Origin: Ruegeria conchae
Lineage (GTDB): Bacteria > Pseudomonadota > Alphaproteobacteria > Rhodobacterales > Rhodobacteraceae
DNA length: 64,000 nt
Direction of reading: 5' to 3'
Assembly (NCBI RefSeq): GCF_000192475.1
Contig: NZ_AEYW01000007.1
Span: 186,001-250,000 of the forward strand
Below the pieces are notes generated by a model that saw only the letters and a program-made list of their open reading frames with translations, was not told where the DNA came from and searched no databases. Positions 18,015 through 28,100 of the stretch are shown piece after piece; within the stretch, counting starts at the first letter, position 1, and every line of letters starts with the position of its first letter. A program made the translations under genes and the position numbers.

Positions 18015-20207
18015 ATGGACCGCGCCCAGATCGTACATGAGAATTTTCTGACCCGCGTTGCAGATCGCGATTTTCCCGACGGCGTGCCGCCGCGCTCCGG
18101 GTTGAGCGATGCAGATGCGGTTTCGCTGTTCCGGTCACAGGTTCTGAGCCGTGCATTGGACAGGACCAGCCGAGCGATGCAAAAGGCTGGGCAGGGGTTC
18201 TATACGATTGGCTCGTCCGGGCATGAGGGGATGGCAGCCGTTGCGCATGCCCTGCGCCCGACCGATATTGCGTTCCTCCATTATCGGGACGCGGCCTTCC
18301 AGATCGCGCGGGCGGAACAGGTACCGGGTCAACAGATCACATGGGACATGCTGCTCAGCTTTGCGTGCTCAAGTGATGACCCGATCTCGGGCGGACGGCA
18401 TAAAGTTCTGGGGTCAAAAGCACTGATGATCCCGCCACAAACCTCGACCATCGCCAGCCATTTACCCAAAGCTGTCGGTGCGGCTTATGCGCTGGGGGCT
18501 GCGCGCCGAAACACGCCTGAACATCGCGTGTTGCCGGAAGACGGAATTGCAATGTGTTCTTTCGGGGATGCTTCGGCCAATCACTCGACGGCTCAGGGGG
18601 CGATCAACACTGCAGGGTGGACAAGCGTGCAGTCGACGCCGCTGCCCTTGCTGTTCGTGTGCGAAGACAATGGAATCGGGATTTCCGTCAAAACGCCCAA
18701 AGGCTGGATTCAGGCGTCGATGGAGCACCGTCCGGGGATCAGGTATTTTCAGGCAAACGGGTTGGATATCTATGAAACTCAAGCCGTCGCAAAAAAGGCT
18801 GCCGACTATGTCCGCAGGCGTCGAAAACCAGCTTTCCTGCATTTGAAAACAGTTCGCCTGTATGGCCACGCAGGTGCGGATGTGCCGACAACTTATCTGC
18901 CAAAGTCTGAAGTTGAAGCAGATGAGGCAAACGACCCGCTATTGCACACCGTACGGCTGCTGGATCAGGCAGGTGCGTTGTCGCCTGACCAAGCGCTGAG
19001 CATCTACCGCGACACTTGCGCAAGAACCGATCGCGTGGCGACCGAGGTCGCCAGACGTCCGCATCTGGCGAATGCGGCCGAGGTTATGGCAAGCCTGATC
19101 CCGCCCAAGCGTCCCTGCAAGCCGACAAATGGCCCGAGTGCCAAAGCGCGGACTGATACTTTTGGTGGCGACATGCGTGCGATGGATGAGCCCCAGCCAA
19201 TGAGTCGGCTGATCAACTGGGCGCTGACTGATCTGATGCTGACACATGGTGAGATCGTGTGTATGGGTGAAGATGTAGGACGCAAAGGTGGCGTTTATGG
19301 CGTAACGCAAAAGCTGCAGCAGCGTTTTGGCCCGGATCGAGTGATTGATACACTTCTGGACGAGCAATCTATTTTGGGGCTCGCTATCGGCATGGGTCAT
19401 AACGGCTTCGTGCCGATCCCCGAAGTCCAGTTTCTGGCCTATCTGCACAATGCCGAGGATCAGATCAGGGGTGAGGCGGCAACTTTGCCGTTCTTCTCGA
19501 ATGGACAATTCACTAATCCGATGGTCCTGCGGATCGCTGGTCTGGGGTATCAGAAGGGATTCGGCGGGCATTTTCACAACGACAATTCTCTGGCCGTTTT
19601 GCGCGACATACCGGGGGTGATCATCGCCTGCCCCTCTACTGGTACGGATGCGGCAAAAATGCTGCGCGAGTGCGTGCGGTTGGCGCGAGAGGAGCAACGG
19701 GTTGTGGTGTTTCTTGAACCGATCGCGCTCTATCCCATGCGCGATCTGCACGGGGCGCAGGATGGAGGGTGGATGACCACATATCCGTCACCGGATCAAA
19801 AGATCGCGCTGGGCGAGGTTGGCATACATGGTGACGGCACAGATTTGGCGATCGTGACCTACGGCAATGGGCACTATCTTTCGAGACAGGCTTTGCCCGA
19901 GCTTGAAGCGGCAGGGCTGAAAACCCGGATCATTGATATGCGCTGGCTGGCTCCGCTACCGACTGACGCCTTGCGCGAGACCACCAACACATGCGCGCAT
20001 GTGTTGATCGTTGACGAATGCCGCCGCACCGGCAGCCAGTCTGAGGCGTTGATGACTTTCTTCGCGGAAGACAGCCCCGCAATACCAACTGCTCGTGTTG
20101 TGGCCGAGGATTGCTTTATAGCGACCGGACCGGCCTATGCTGCTCCACTCCCCTCGAAAGACGGAATTGTTGACGCTGCTTTGGCGCTGACCGGAGGAAA
20201 ATCATGA
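18015..20207 (+). CDS. Thiamine-diphosphate 2-oxoacid dehydrogenase, E1 alpha and beta fused
   Basis: 730 residues. The first half is an E1-alpha with GSSGHEGMAAVAHAL and the ThDP/Mg motif around residues 182-222 (SFGDASANHSTAQGA ... EDNGIGIS). The second half, from about residue 395, is an E1-beta (GEDVGRKGGVYGVT, LDEQSILGLAIGMG, PEVQFLAYLHNAEDQI), ending with the transketolase C-terminal domain. Such enzymes decarboxylate a 2-oxo acid and transfer the acyl group to an E2 lipoyl domain. No E2 or E3 gene is adjacent; instead an acyltransferase-like gene overlaps its stop by four bases. Start 18015 is the first ATG giving a family-like N-terminus. Confidence 0.88.
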   Translation: MDRAQIVHENFLTRVADRDFPDGVPPRSGLSDADAVSLFRSQVLSRALDRTSRAMQKAGQGFYTIGSSGHEGMAAVAHALRPTDIAFLHYRDAAFQIARAEQVPGQQITWDMLLSFACSSDDPISGGRHKVLGSKALMIPPQTSTIASHLPKAVGAAYALGAARRNTPEHRVLPEDGIAMCSFGDASANHSTAQGAINTAGWTSVQSTPLPLLFVCEDNGIGISVKTPKGWIQASMEHRPGIRYFQANGLDIYETQAVAKKAADYVRRRRKPAFLHLKTVRLYGHAGADVPTTYLPKSEVEADEANDPLLHTVRLLDQAGALSPDQALSIYRDTCARTDRVATEVARRPHLANAAEVMASLIPPKRPCKPTNGPSAKARTDTFGGDMRAMDEPQPMSRLINWALTDLMLTHGEIVCMGEDVGRKGGVYGVTQKLQQRFGPDRVIDTLLDEQSILGLAIGMGHNGFVPIPEVQFLAYLHNAEDQIRGEAATLPFFSNGQFTNPMVLRIAGLGYQKGFGGHFHNDNSLAVLRDIPGVIIACPSTGTDAAKMLRECVRLAREEQRVVVFLEPIALYPMRDLHGAQDGGWMTTYPSPDQKIALGEVGIHGDGTDLAIVTYGNGHYLSRQALPELEAAGLKTRIIDMRWLAPLPTDALRETTNTCAHVLIVDECRRTGSQSEALMTFFAEDSPAIPTARVVAEDCFIATGPAYAAPLPSKDGIVDAALALTGGKS

Positions 20208-21238
20208 CCCGCACTGCTGTTGTGATCTGTCCTGGTCGGGGTACTTATAACAAGCCTGAATTGGGCTACCTGCATCAATATCATGCGGATCGGATGAGCC
20301 AATTTCACAGTTTCGATGAGATCCGTGCTGAAGCGGGGCAGGAGACGGTTACGGCGCTGGATGGTGCTGGCCGTTTCAGCGTTGGAAAATATTCGCGTGG
20401 CGATGTGGCCTCACCCTTGATCTATGCGGCGTCATTGGCGGATGCGCAGGCACTTGCCAAGGATATTGAGGTAGTCGCCGTCACCGGCAATTCGATGGGA
20501 TGGTACATCGCGCTGGCCGTCGCTGGTGCATTGACCCCAGAGAACGGCTTTCGTGTGGTCAATGCGATGGGTACGCTAATGCAAAAGCAACTGATCGGTG
20601 GCCAATTGGTGTACCCGTTCGTCGACGAAGAGTGGTCGAATGATGTTGCACGCAAATCAGCGTTGTTAGACGCGGTTGCACGGATCAACACATTGAAAGA
20701 CCATACTCTGGCGCTTTCGATTGATCTGGGCGGGATGCTGGTACTTGCAGGGAATGAGGCAGGACTAAATGCGTTTGAAACCGCCAATCCCGTTGTGCAG
20801 GATAGGTTTCCTTTGCGACTGGCGAACCACGCTGCCTTCCACACCGCGCTACAGGCACCAGTCGCGGCGGAAGGTCGGGCGCTACTGGGCGCTGATCTGT
20901 TTGGCCAACCCGAGCGCCCGATGATTGACGGCCGCGGCAAAATCTGGTGGCCAGGAGCGACAGATACCGGGGCACTGTGGGAGTATACACTTGGCCATCA
21001 GGTGACCGAGACCTATGATTTCACCCATGCCATCCAGACGGCGGCGCGCGAGTTCGCTCCGGACCTCTTTATTGTGACAGGCCCCGGTGCAACGCTAGGC
21101 GGTGCCGTCGCGCAATCTCTGACTTTGGGGAATTGGCGCGGTATGACGGACAAGATGTCGTTCCAGTCGCTGCAGGAAGCTGACCCGTTTCTGATTGCCA
21201 TGGGGCGGGCCGATCAACGCGCCCTTGCAACTGGCTAG
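20204..21238 (+). CDS. FabD-like acyltransferase-domain protein
   Basis: 344 residues. It resembles malonyl-CoA:ACP transacylases: the nucleophile elbow TGNSMGW (Ser97) and a histidine in AAFHTALQAP (His213), the expected catalytic pair. Its ATG overlaps the upstream E1 stop (ATGA), so the two are translated together. No acyl carrier protein is nearby. A role in moving the acyl group made by the E1 enzyme to CoA or a carrier is inference; nothing in the sequence names the acyl group. Housekeeping FabD is usually beside fabG/acpP, so this is a paralogue. Confidence 0.75.
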   Translation: MTRTAVVICPGRGTYNKPELGYLHQYHADRMSQFHSFDEIRAEAGQETVTALDGAGRFSVGKYSRGDVASPLIYAASLADAQALAKDIEVVAVTGNSMGWYIALAVAGALTPENGFRVVNAMGTLMQKQLIGGQLVYPFVDEEWSNDVARKSALLDAVARINTLKDHTLALSIDLGGMLVLAGNEAGLNAFETANPVVQDRFPLRLANHAAFHTALQAPVAAEGRALLGADLFGQPERPMIDGRGKIWWPGATDTGALWEYTLGHQVTETYDFTHAIQTAAREFAPDLFIVTGPGATLGGAVAQSLTLGNWRGMTDKMSFQSLQEADPFLIAMGRADQRALATG

Positions 21239-21279
21239 ATCCGGCCTGATGATCGACGAAAATTTGGCGAGGCTTGGGA

Positions 21280-22551
21280 ATGCCTGACTATGATCAATCG
21301 TTATGGCGGCAGACCTGCGGCGAGAGTATCAAAACGCAAAAACTCTCCGGTGACGTAACCGTAGACATTGCAGTTATAGGAGGCGGGTACACGGGGTGCT
21401 CTGCCGCCTTGACCGCAGCAAAGGCTGGGGCTTCGGTTTGCCTACTCGAAGCACATGAGATTGGGCATGGCGGCTCGGGTCGAAATGTCGGGTTGGTCAA
21501 TGCAGGGCTCTGGCTGCCGCCTGATCAAATTCGATCGCACTTGGGGCAGGTGCCAGGTAATCGTCTGATCGATCTGCTGGCGAATGCACCATCTGAAGTC
21601 TTTGGGTTGATTGATGCGCATGAGATCGCCTGCGAGCCGGTGAGGCATGGCACGTTACATTGTGCCCATTCGGCCAAGGGCTTTGAGGATTTGCATACAC
21701 GCCATAGCCAGTTGAGCGTTTCTGGGGCGCCGGTCGAGCTACTTGATGCAAACACCTCACGCAAGCGCACAGGTAGCCCCGCTGTCCATGGCGCATTGTT
21801 CGACCCCCGTGCTGGCACAATTCAACCGCTGGCCTTTGTAGTCGGCCTGGCACGCGCTGCGCAGGATGCGGGGGCGCTGATCTATACCGATAGCCCAATC
21901 CAATCCCTGCGACAGGAGGCGGGGATGTGGGTTTTGCACGGAGAAAACGGCACCGTGCGTGCCAAATCGATCATTCAGGCGACCAACGCCTATCATCAAG
22001 GCATCGCCGATACCGCGCCCGCCTACGTACCTGTGTACTATTTCCAATACGCCACTGCTCCGCTGTCACATAACCTACGAGCCAGCATACTGCCCGAGGG
22101 TGAAGGGTGTTGGGATACAGGGCTGATCATGACATCGTTCCGGCTGGATCAGGAGGGACGATTTATCATTGGCGGAATGGGTGATCTGAACAGCGTCGGA
22201 GGCTTTGCGCACAAAGCTTGGGTCAGTCGCAAGTTGGTGGTGCTCTATCCGCAACTGGCGGATCAACCGCTGGTCGAAGGTTGGCACGGACGCATTGCGA
22301 TGACTTCAGACCACATTCCCAAGATCATTCAGATTGGTCCGAATGCGCTTGCCGCGCATGGGTTCTCGGGGCGTGGGATCGGACCGGGCACGGTGTTCGG
22401 TCGCTTGATGGCCGAAAGCCTGCTTAACGATGATCCGTCGCTGCTGCCTGTGCCGCCGATAACGGAGTACTGTGAGAGCTGGACGGGTCTACGCCGTGCT
22501 TTTTTCGAAACCGGAGCTGCCCTGACGCACCTCGTCAAAACCCGATTTTGA
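21280..22551 (+). CDS. FAD-dependent oxidoreductase, DAO family (amine/glutamylputrescine oxidase-like)
   Basis: 423 residues. The dinucleotide-binding motif is VDIAVIGGGYTGCSAALTAA at about residue 29, then LEAHEIGHGGSGRNVG, the pattern of OrdL/PuuB-type oxidases. A C-terminal AAHGFSGRGIGPGT completes the FAD site. Members oxidise secondary amines such as sarcosine or gamma-glutamylputrescine. Start 21280 has gcgagg seven bases upstream. It lies 41 bases after the FabD-like gene, in the same direction, and ends three bases before the convergent SDR gene. Confidence 0.87.
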   Translation: MPDYDQSLWRQTCGESIKTQKLSGDVTVDIAVIGGGYTGCSAALTAAKAGASVCLLEAHEIGHGGSGRNVGLVNAGLWLPPDQIRSHLGQVPGNRLIDLLANAPSEVFGLIDAHEIACEPVRHGTLHCAHSAKGFEDLHTRHSQLSVSGAPVELLDANTSRKRTGSPAVHGALFDPRAGTIQPLAFVVGLARAAQDAGALIYTDSPIQSLRQEAGMWVLHGENGTVRAKSIIQATNAYHQGIADTAPAYVPVYYFQYATAPLSHNLRASILPEGEGCWDTGLIMTSFRLDQEGRFIIGGMGDLNSVGGFAHKAWVSRKLVVLYPQLADQPLVEGWHGRIAMTSDHIPKIIQIGPNALAAHGFSGRGIGPGTVFGRLMAESLLNDDPSLLPVPPITEYCESWTGLRRAFFETGAALTHLVKTRF

Positions 22552-22554
22552 AGT

Positions 22555-23256
22555 TTAGACAGACCGGGTAATGCCGCCGTCCACACGGATATTCTGGCCG
22601 GTGATATATCCGCCACCCTCGGAGGCCAGCAGCGAGACGACCGAGGCGATCTCATCATAGCTGCGCCCATATCGGCCCATCGGAATGCGTGCGCGGAATT
22701 CTTCCTTCTCGGGAAGGCTGTCGATGAACCCCGGCAAGACGTTGTTCATGCGGATATTGTCGGTGGCATATTTGTCCGAGAACAGTTTTGCAAAGGCTGC
22801 CAGCCCCGCGCGGAATACGCCCGAAGTCGGAAACACCGGGTCAGGTTCGAAGGCGGCAAAGGTCGAGATGTTGATGATCGATCCACCACCCTGCGCCTGC
22901 ATGATAGGGGTAACCAGACGTGTGGGCCGCACCACGTTCATGAAATAGACATCCATACCAGTGTGCCAGTCCTCATCCGTAAGCTCGAGCACCGGTGCGC
23001 GTGGGCCATGACCAGCCGAGTTGACCAGTACATCGATGCGCCCCCAATTGGTCATCGCCGCATCCACAAGTTTTTGCAGGTCATCATTTGACTGGTTCGA
23101 ACCCGTAATACCGACGCCGCCCAATTCATGCGCCAGCGTCTCACCCTTACCCGAAGAGGATAGGATGCCAACCTTGAACCCGTCCGCCGCCAACCGGCGC
23201 GCGCTATCCGCGCCCATACCGCTGCCGCCTGCAGTGATCAATGCAACTTTTTCCAT
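22555..23256 (-). CDS. SDR-family protein with atypical active site
   Basis: 233 residues. It has the cofactor glycine motif TAGGSGMG (8-15), NSAG (79-82) and the catalytic-type serine near 131, and ends with the usual GGGYITGQNIRVDGG. At the place of the YxxxK pair the sequence reads SGVFR (145-149), so both the catalytic tyrosine and lysine are missing. It may use another mechanism, be a binding protein, or belong to a divergent SDR group. It is divergent from a GcvA-like LysR gene and convergent with the FAD oxidoreductase. Confidence 0.85.
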   Translation of the reverse strand: MEKVALITAGGSGMGADSARRLAADGFKVGILSSSGKGETLAHELGGVGITGSNQSNDDLQKLVDAAMTNWGRIDVLVNSAGHGPRAPVLELTDEDWHTGMDVYFMNVVRPTRLVTPIMQAQGGGSIINISTFAAFEPDPVFPTSGVFRAGLAAFAKLFSDKYATDNIRMNNVLPGFIDSLPEKEEFRARIPMGRYGRSYDEIASVVSLLASEGGGYITGQNIRVDGGITRSV

Positions 23257-23359
23257 CTTCGCGCCCCTCTGCGATAACTGATGTGAAGATGACTGACCTG
23301 CATGAATTTGACCAATCAGTTCTATTGCGCGATAGCAGTAGAAAATCTACAGTCTAAGA

Positions 23360-24211
23360 ATGCCTGCTCTTCCACCTCTCAACGCGATGCGCGCCTTCGA
23401 GGCCTCGGCGCGTCACTTGAACTTTCGCCTTGCAGCGGAAGAAATTGGGGTCACTCAAGGGGCCGTTGCTCAGCAAGTGCGTGGACTTGAGGCGCGATTG
23501 GGGACTGCTCTGTTTGAACGCCTTCCGCGCGGGTTGCGGCTAACCGAAGCGGGACGCAGGTTCCAAGCGCCACTACGTCGGGCGTTTCGTCTGATCGAAG
23601 ATGCCTTCGATGACCTATCCAATAATAGGCAGATCGCAATATCGGTCACGCCCAGTTTTGCATCTAAATGGCTGGTGCCGCGTTTGAATGATTTTCTGAC
23701 CAGCTATCCCGATATTTCAGTTCAGGTTGATGCACGCGAGCGGTTGGCGGATTTCAGATCGGATGGGATCGACATCGCAGTACGTCAAAGCCGTTCGCCG
23801 ATTGCGCAGGACCTGAATGCCATACCGCTATTCTCGACCGAGTTCGTTGTTGTCAGCTCTCCAGAATTGGCATCACAAATCTCCAGCCCAGATGATCTGA
23901 TGGAGTACGTTCTACTCAGCGATTCCCACGGACTTTGGCCTCTGTATCTGGAACGTGCAGGGGTAGAAGGGAAACCCCGGACGATAAGCTTCAGTCAGAC
24001 AAGCCTGGCGATTGACGCCGCAATCTCAGGTCAGGGGTTTGCGCTGGCCAATGCCCCGCTTGTGTCGGATGAACTGGCCTCGGGGCGCCTATCGCAACCA
24101 TTATCCGAGGTGCTGGTTGATGATCTGAGCTTTTTTATCGTCACCCCTAAGAAGCCACGTCAACCAGAATTAGTAGGACACATGCGCGACTGGCTTCTAT
24201 CTCAGGTCTGA
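23360..24211 (+). CDS. LysR-family regulator, GcvA-like
   Basis: 283 residues. The N-terminus PPLNAMRAFEASARHLNF and VTQGAVAQQVRGLEARLG is the GcvA-type helix-turn-helix. The effector domain begins near residue 90 (AISVTPSFASKWLVPRL). It is divergent from the SDR gene with a 103-base gap, its probable target. Its last 10 bases overlap the end of the convergent next LysR gene. Confidence 0.9.
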   Translation: MPALPPLNAMRAFEASARHLNFRLAAEEIGVTQGAVAQQVRGLEARLGTALFERLPRGLRLTEAGRRFQAPLRRAFRLIEDAFDDLSNNRQIAISVTPSFASKWLVPRLNDFLTSYPDISVQVDARERLADFRSDGIDIAVRQSRSPIAQDLNAIPLFSTEFVVVSSPELASQISSPDDLMEYVLLSDSHGLWPLYLERAGVEGKPRTISFSQTSLAIDAAISGQGFALANAPLVSDELASGRLSQPLSEVLVDDLSFFIVTPKKPRQPELVGHMRDWLLSQV

Positions 24212-25104
24212 AGATTGGCGGCAATGCTCTCGATCCGTGTGCGTAACCAGCGATGCGCGGGATCGTTGGTCGAGCGCTGGTGCCAGACCATGTAGATCGA
24301 CACTGGGTCACACTCAAATGGTAAGGGCGCACAGTCCAGTGTCGCCAGCGGGCCGCGTTGTATCAAAGCTGTATCGGTCGAGATCAGGTCGCTGCCTTTC
24401 ACGAAGGGCGGGATTGCGTTGAAATGCGGCAAGGTAACAACGGGTGGTCTGATCTGGCTTTGGTCCACGCCACGCATTACGGCACGGGCATTTCGTCCGT
24501 CGGCGAAACGCACCTCGACATGATCGCTATCGCAATATGCCTGCCAGTCCTTGGGCGGGTCGTGGTGGGCGGCATCGTAGAAAATCATTAGCGGGCTGGT
24601 GATCAGCCGTTTCTGAAAGATATCCGGCCCATCTGGCGGCAATGGGGTCAGCATCAACTGGCACCGGTCACTGCGTAGTAGGTCCGGGTCCGGAACCCCC
24701 GAAGGGATGAATTCCAGCCGCAGCCGGACGCCTTCGTCGCGTGTTTCCCGCAGCAGTTCGGGAAAGATCAGCTCGCGCGGCATATCATTGGTGGCGATCT
24801 GGATGTCCATCTGTTCAGACACAGGATCAAATGGACGGCCGACGGTCAGGGCGCGCATTTTGTCGAGCACCTGTTGCACCGGCTCTTTAAGGGCAAGCGC
24901 GCGCTCGGTCGGGGTTAGTCCTTGCCCGGATCGAACGAACAGCGGATCACCAAGCACCTGCCGCAACTTTCCCAACGTATGGCTGATGGCCGATTGCGTC
25001 ACCCCCAACCGGTCGGCCGCCTTCGAGACTGAACTTTCTTCGAGTATCGTCAAAAATACCCGCAAGACTTTGCCATCAAGATCGGTGAAATCAATTTTGT
25101 TCAT
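24202..25104 (-). CDS. LysR-family regulator divergent from reductive dehalogenase gene
   Basis: 300 residues. Helix-turn-helix at residues 15-60 (SSVSKAADRLGVTQSAISHT), then LFVRSGQGLTPTERA as in the NodD/LinR-like group. The effector domain starts at about residue 95. The start lies 77 bases from the RdhA fusion start on the other strand, with an AT-rich stretch between them. Many aromatic-compound operons have a LysR gene in this position, so it is the likely ligand-dependent activator of the dehalogenase gene. Confidence 0.9.
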   Translation of the reverse strand: MNKIDFTDLDGKVLRVFLTILEESSVSKAADRLGVTQSAISHTLGKLRQVLGDPLFVRSGQGLTPTERALALKEPVQQVLDKMRALTVGRPFDPVSEQMDIQIATNDMPRELIFPELLRETRDEGVRLRLEFIPSGVPDPDLLRSDRCQLMLTPLPPDGPDIFQKRLITSPLMIFYDAAHHDPPKDWQAYCDSDHVEVRFADGRNARAVMRGVDQSQIRPPVVTLPHFNAIPPFVKGSDLISTDTALIQRGPLATLDCAPLPFECDPVSIYMVWHQRSTNDPAHRWLRTRIESIAANLQT

Positions 25105-25181
25105 ACCATATATGACTATTCATGAATGGATTTGGTGTCCATGCCCGGATAGGGGGAAAGGCAGCAAGCAGGAGGCACGCG

Positions 25182-28100
25182 ATGGGGATCCGCTTTTTCT
25201 CGGACAAGAACCGACCCGTTCATATGGGCTCGTACCCATTGGAACGGCTGGCACGGCAAAACCGGATGCCTGACCTGTCACAAGTCTCACCAATGCGCGC
25301 GCTCAGCTATCACCGTTCTGATCGGCCCGAAAGCATCGTCAATGCAATGGGAGAATTCCAGGCAATGCTGGATGCGATCCGGGACGGTTTCGTGAATCCA
25401 GTCGCGTCTGAAATTCCAGCCGATCCCGTTGATCGCGCCAACCACCTGAAAGCGTTCGGTTATTTTAACGACGCGTCGATGATGGGCTGCGGACCTCTAC
25501 TGCCGGATGCAATGTTGGCCGAACCCCGGCGCAACCCGGATATCGATCGCTTGGCCCATGCCCTTCGAACCCGCCAGACCAAAACGCTGGCCTCGGGTAT
25601 CGATGTGATCATGGCTGATCTGAAAGAAAGTATGGAGGCCGAACCCAAGCCCATCGACAGCCATCGCCATGCACTTGTGTTTCTTTACGAATTCAACCGT
25701 GATCCTGACCCTGCTGAGCCGGGGGCCGAATGGATCGCGGAGGCGCAGGATCATCGCGCCTGCCTCTTGGCTACCGAAAATGCCGTTGTGATAGCCAACT
25801 ACATTCGTTTGTTGGGTTTTGATGCGCGGGCACACTCGGCAATGTCATCCGAGGTTGATCTGGGCAAACTCGCCGTGGCCGCAGGCCTGGCTTCACTGGA
25901 GGACGGTGAAGTCGTAGTGCCGTGGCTTGGCAAACGCTTTGGTCTGACAGCGGTAACCACCGAAATGGAATTTGCTCATGACCTCCCGCTTTGCCCCATG
26001 GCGGAACAACCCTGGTTCCGAACCCAGGGTCCAGCGTGGTGGTTGGGTACCGGCTTTGCGAAGAATGCCATGAACCGTGATCCGTATGCTAAGCGTCGAT
26101 ATGTCGATGGTGCCCATCCGTTCGAAAACCTCAAACGCGTGGATAACCCCACCACATATATCGACGAAGAGAATGTTGCCCGCGTGCCCAAACGGGCGGA
26201 TATGTTCGCACGAGCACAGTTCGGCGACATGGGCAAAAACCTGCAGGACGCAGCCAAGGGCGGCTATTATGTCCGCAAAGCGGCCCCAAGCTTTGCCCAA
26301 CGCCGTGCGCTGGGCGCGTTTGTTCTGCTGCAGGATGGCGACAGCGCCAAGGTCGAAGGACCTACAGATGCCGACCGAAATGCCGCGAATATCAAGGCTG
26401 CGACTTACTTCCTTGGGGTCGACGCGGTCGGTCTCAGCCGGTGTCCCGAATGGAGCTGGTATTCCCACGACGCCACTGGCGAAGAGATAAACCCGCCACA
26501 TGATCAGGCGATCAGCATGATCATTGACCAGGGTTACGAGACGATGGAAGGCGCCAGCGGTGATGACTGGATCAGCGTGGCCCAGTCGATGCGCGCATAT
26601 CTGCGGTTTTCGCTTTTGGGCGGCGTAATTGCGCAGCAAATCCGCAACCTCGGCTACAAAGCCAAGGCCCATACGGTGATGGATGGAGAGGTGCTGCAGC
26701 CCCCTCTGTTGCTACTGTCGGGAATGGGCGAGGTCAGTCGGATCGGAGAAGTTATTCTGAACCCATATCTCGGCCCCCGATTGAAATCGGGTGTCGTGAC
26801 AACCGACATGCCGATGACGCATGACAAGCCGATCGATTTTGGCCTGCAGACTTTTTGTGAGAACTGCAACAAATGCGCGCGTGAGTGCCCATCGGGTGCG
26901 ATCACCGCCGGGCCGAAGCTGATGTTCAATGGCTACGAAATCTGGAAGTCCGATAGTCAGAAATGCGCGACCTACCGGGTCACCACTCCGGGCGGCGCCA
27001 TGTGTGGGCGTTGCATGAAAACCTGCCCCTGGAATCTGGAAGGCATATTCAAGGAACGCCCTTTCCGATGGGCCGCGATGAATATCCCTCAGGCCGCGCC
27101 TGCCTTGGCAAGGCTGGACGATGCCGTCGGCAATGGCGGTTTGAATGACACCAAGAAATGGTGGTGGGATATAGAGCTGGAAGCTGACGGTGCCTATCGC
27201 CCTACGCAACATCCCCTGAACCGGCGCGATCTGCAAAAGGACCTCGACCTGAAATACGAGGATCAGACGCTTGCGGTGTATCCGGCCTACCTTGCACCGC
27301 ATCCGTGGCCCTATCCGTTTGCGATGGACCGCGAGGCCGGGATCGCAGCGTATGAAGCGATGCTGACTGCCGATGAATACAAAGCCCGCAAGGCTGCGGG
27401 CGATATGTCGGTCATTCATCGTTATCAGATCGCAGGCGATGCTCCGGTCATGAGGGTGGAGCTGACTAAGGTCGACAAGATGACCGCGGATGTCACGAAG
27501 TATGAATTCTCGACGCTCAATGGTGCCTCGCTGCCCGAATGGACTGCTGGTGCGCATCTGGACGTGCTGGTCGCGCCAGAATTTTTGCGGCAGTACTCCA
27601 TGTCCGGCGACCCGTCAGATCGCTCGACCTATCAGATCGGCGTTCTGCGCGAAGATGAGGGGCGGGGTGGATCAGCCCTCTTGCATCGGATTTTCAATGA
27701 AGGTCGTAAGGTTTTCGTGTCCAAACCGATCAACCACTTTGAGCTGAATGAAGATGCATCAAAATCGTTCCTGATGGGGGGCGGCATCGGGATTACTCCG
27801 ATGATTGCCTTCGCGCATCGATTGCACGCGTTAGGAAGTCCATTTGAACTGCACTATTCTGCCAGCACGCGCGCCGGGGCGGGATATCTGGACGACTTGG
27901 CCACGATGCCCTGGGCGGATCACGTCCACTATCATTTTTCAGATGAGGGCACGCGTGCCGATCTGGATGCGATCCTTGGCGGCTATCAGGAGGGTTGGCA
28001 TGTCTATACCTGCGGTCCGGATCGTTTCATGGATGGCGTCATGCAAGCCGCCGAAGCGCAGGGTTTCCCAGAAGAAGCGCGGCATCTGGAGTATTTTTCG

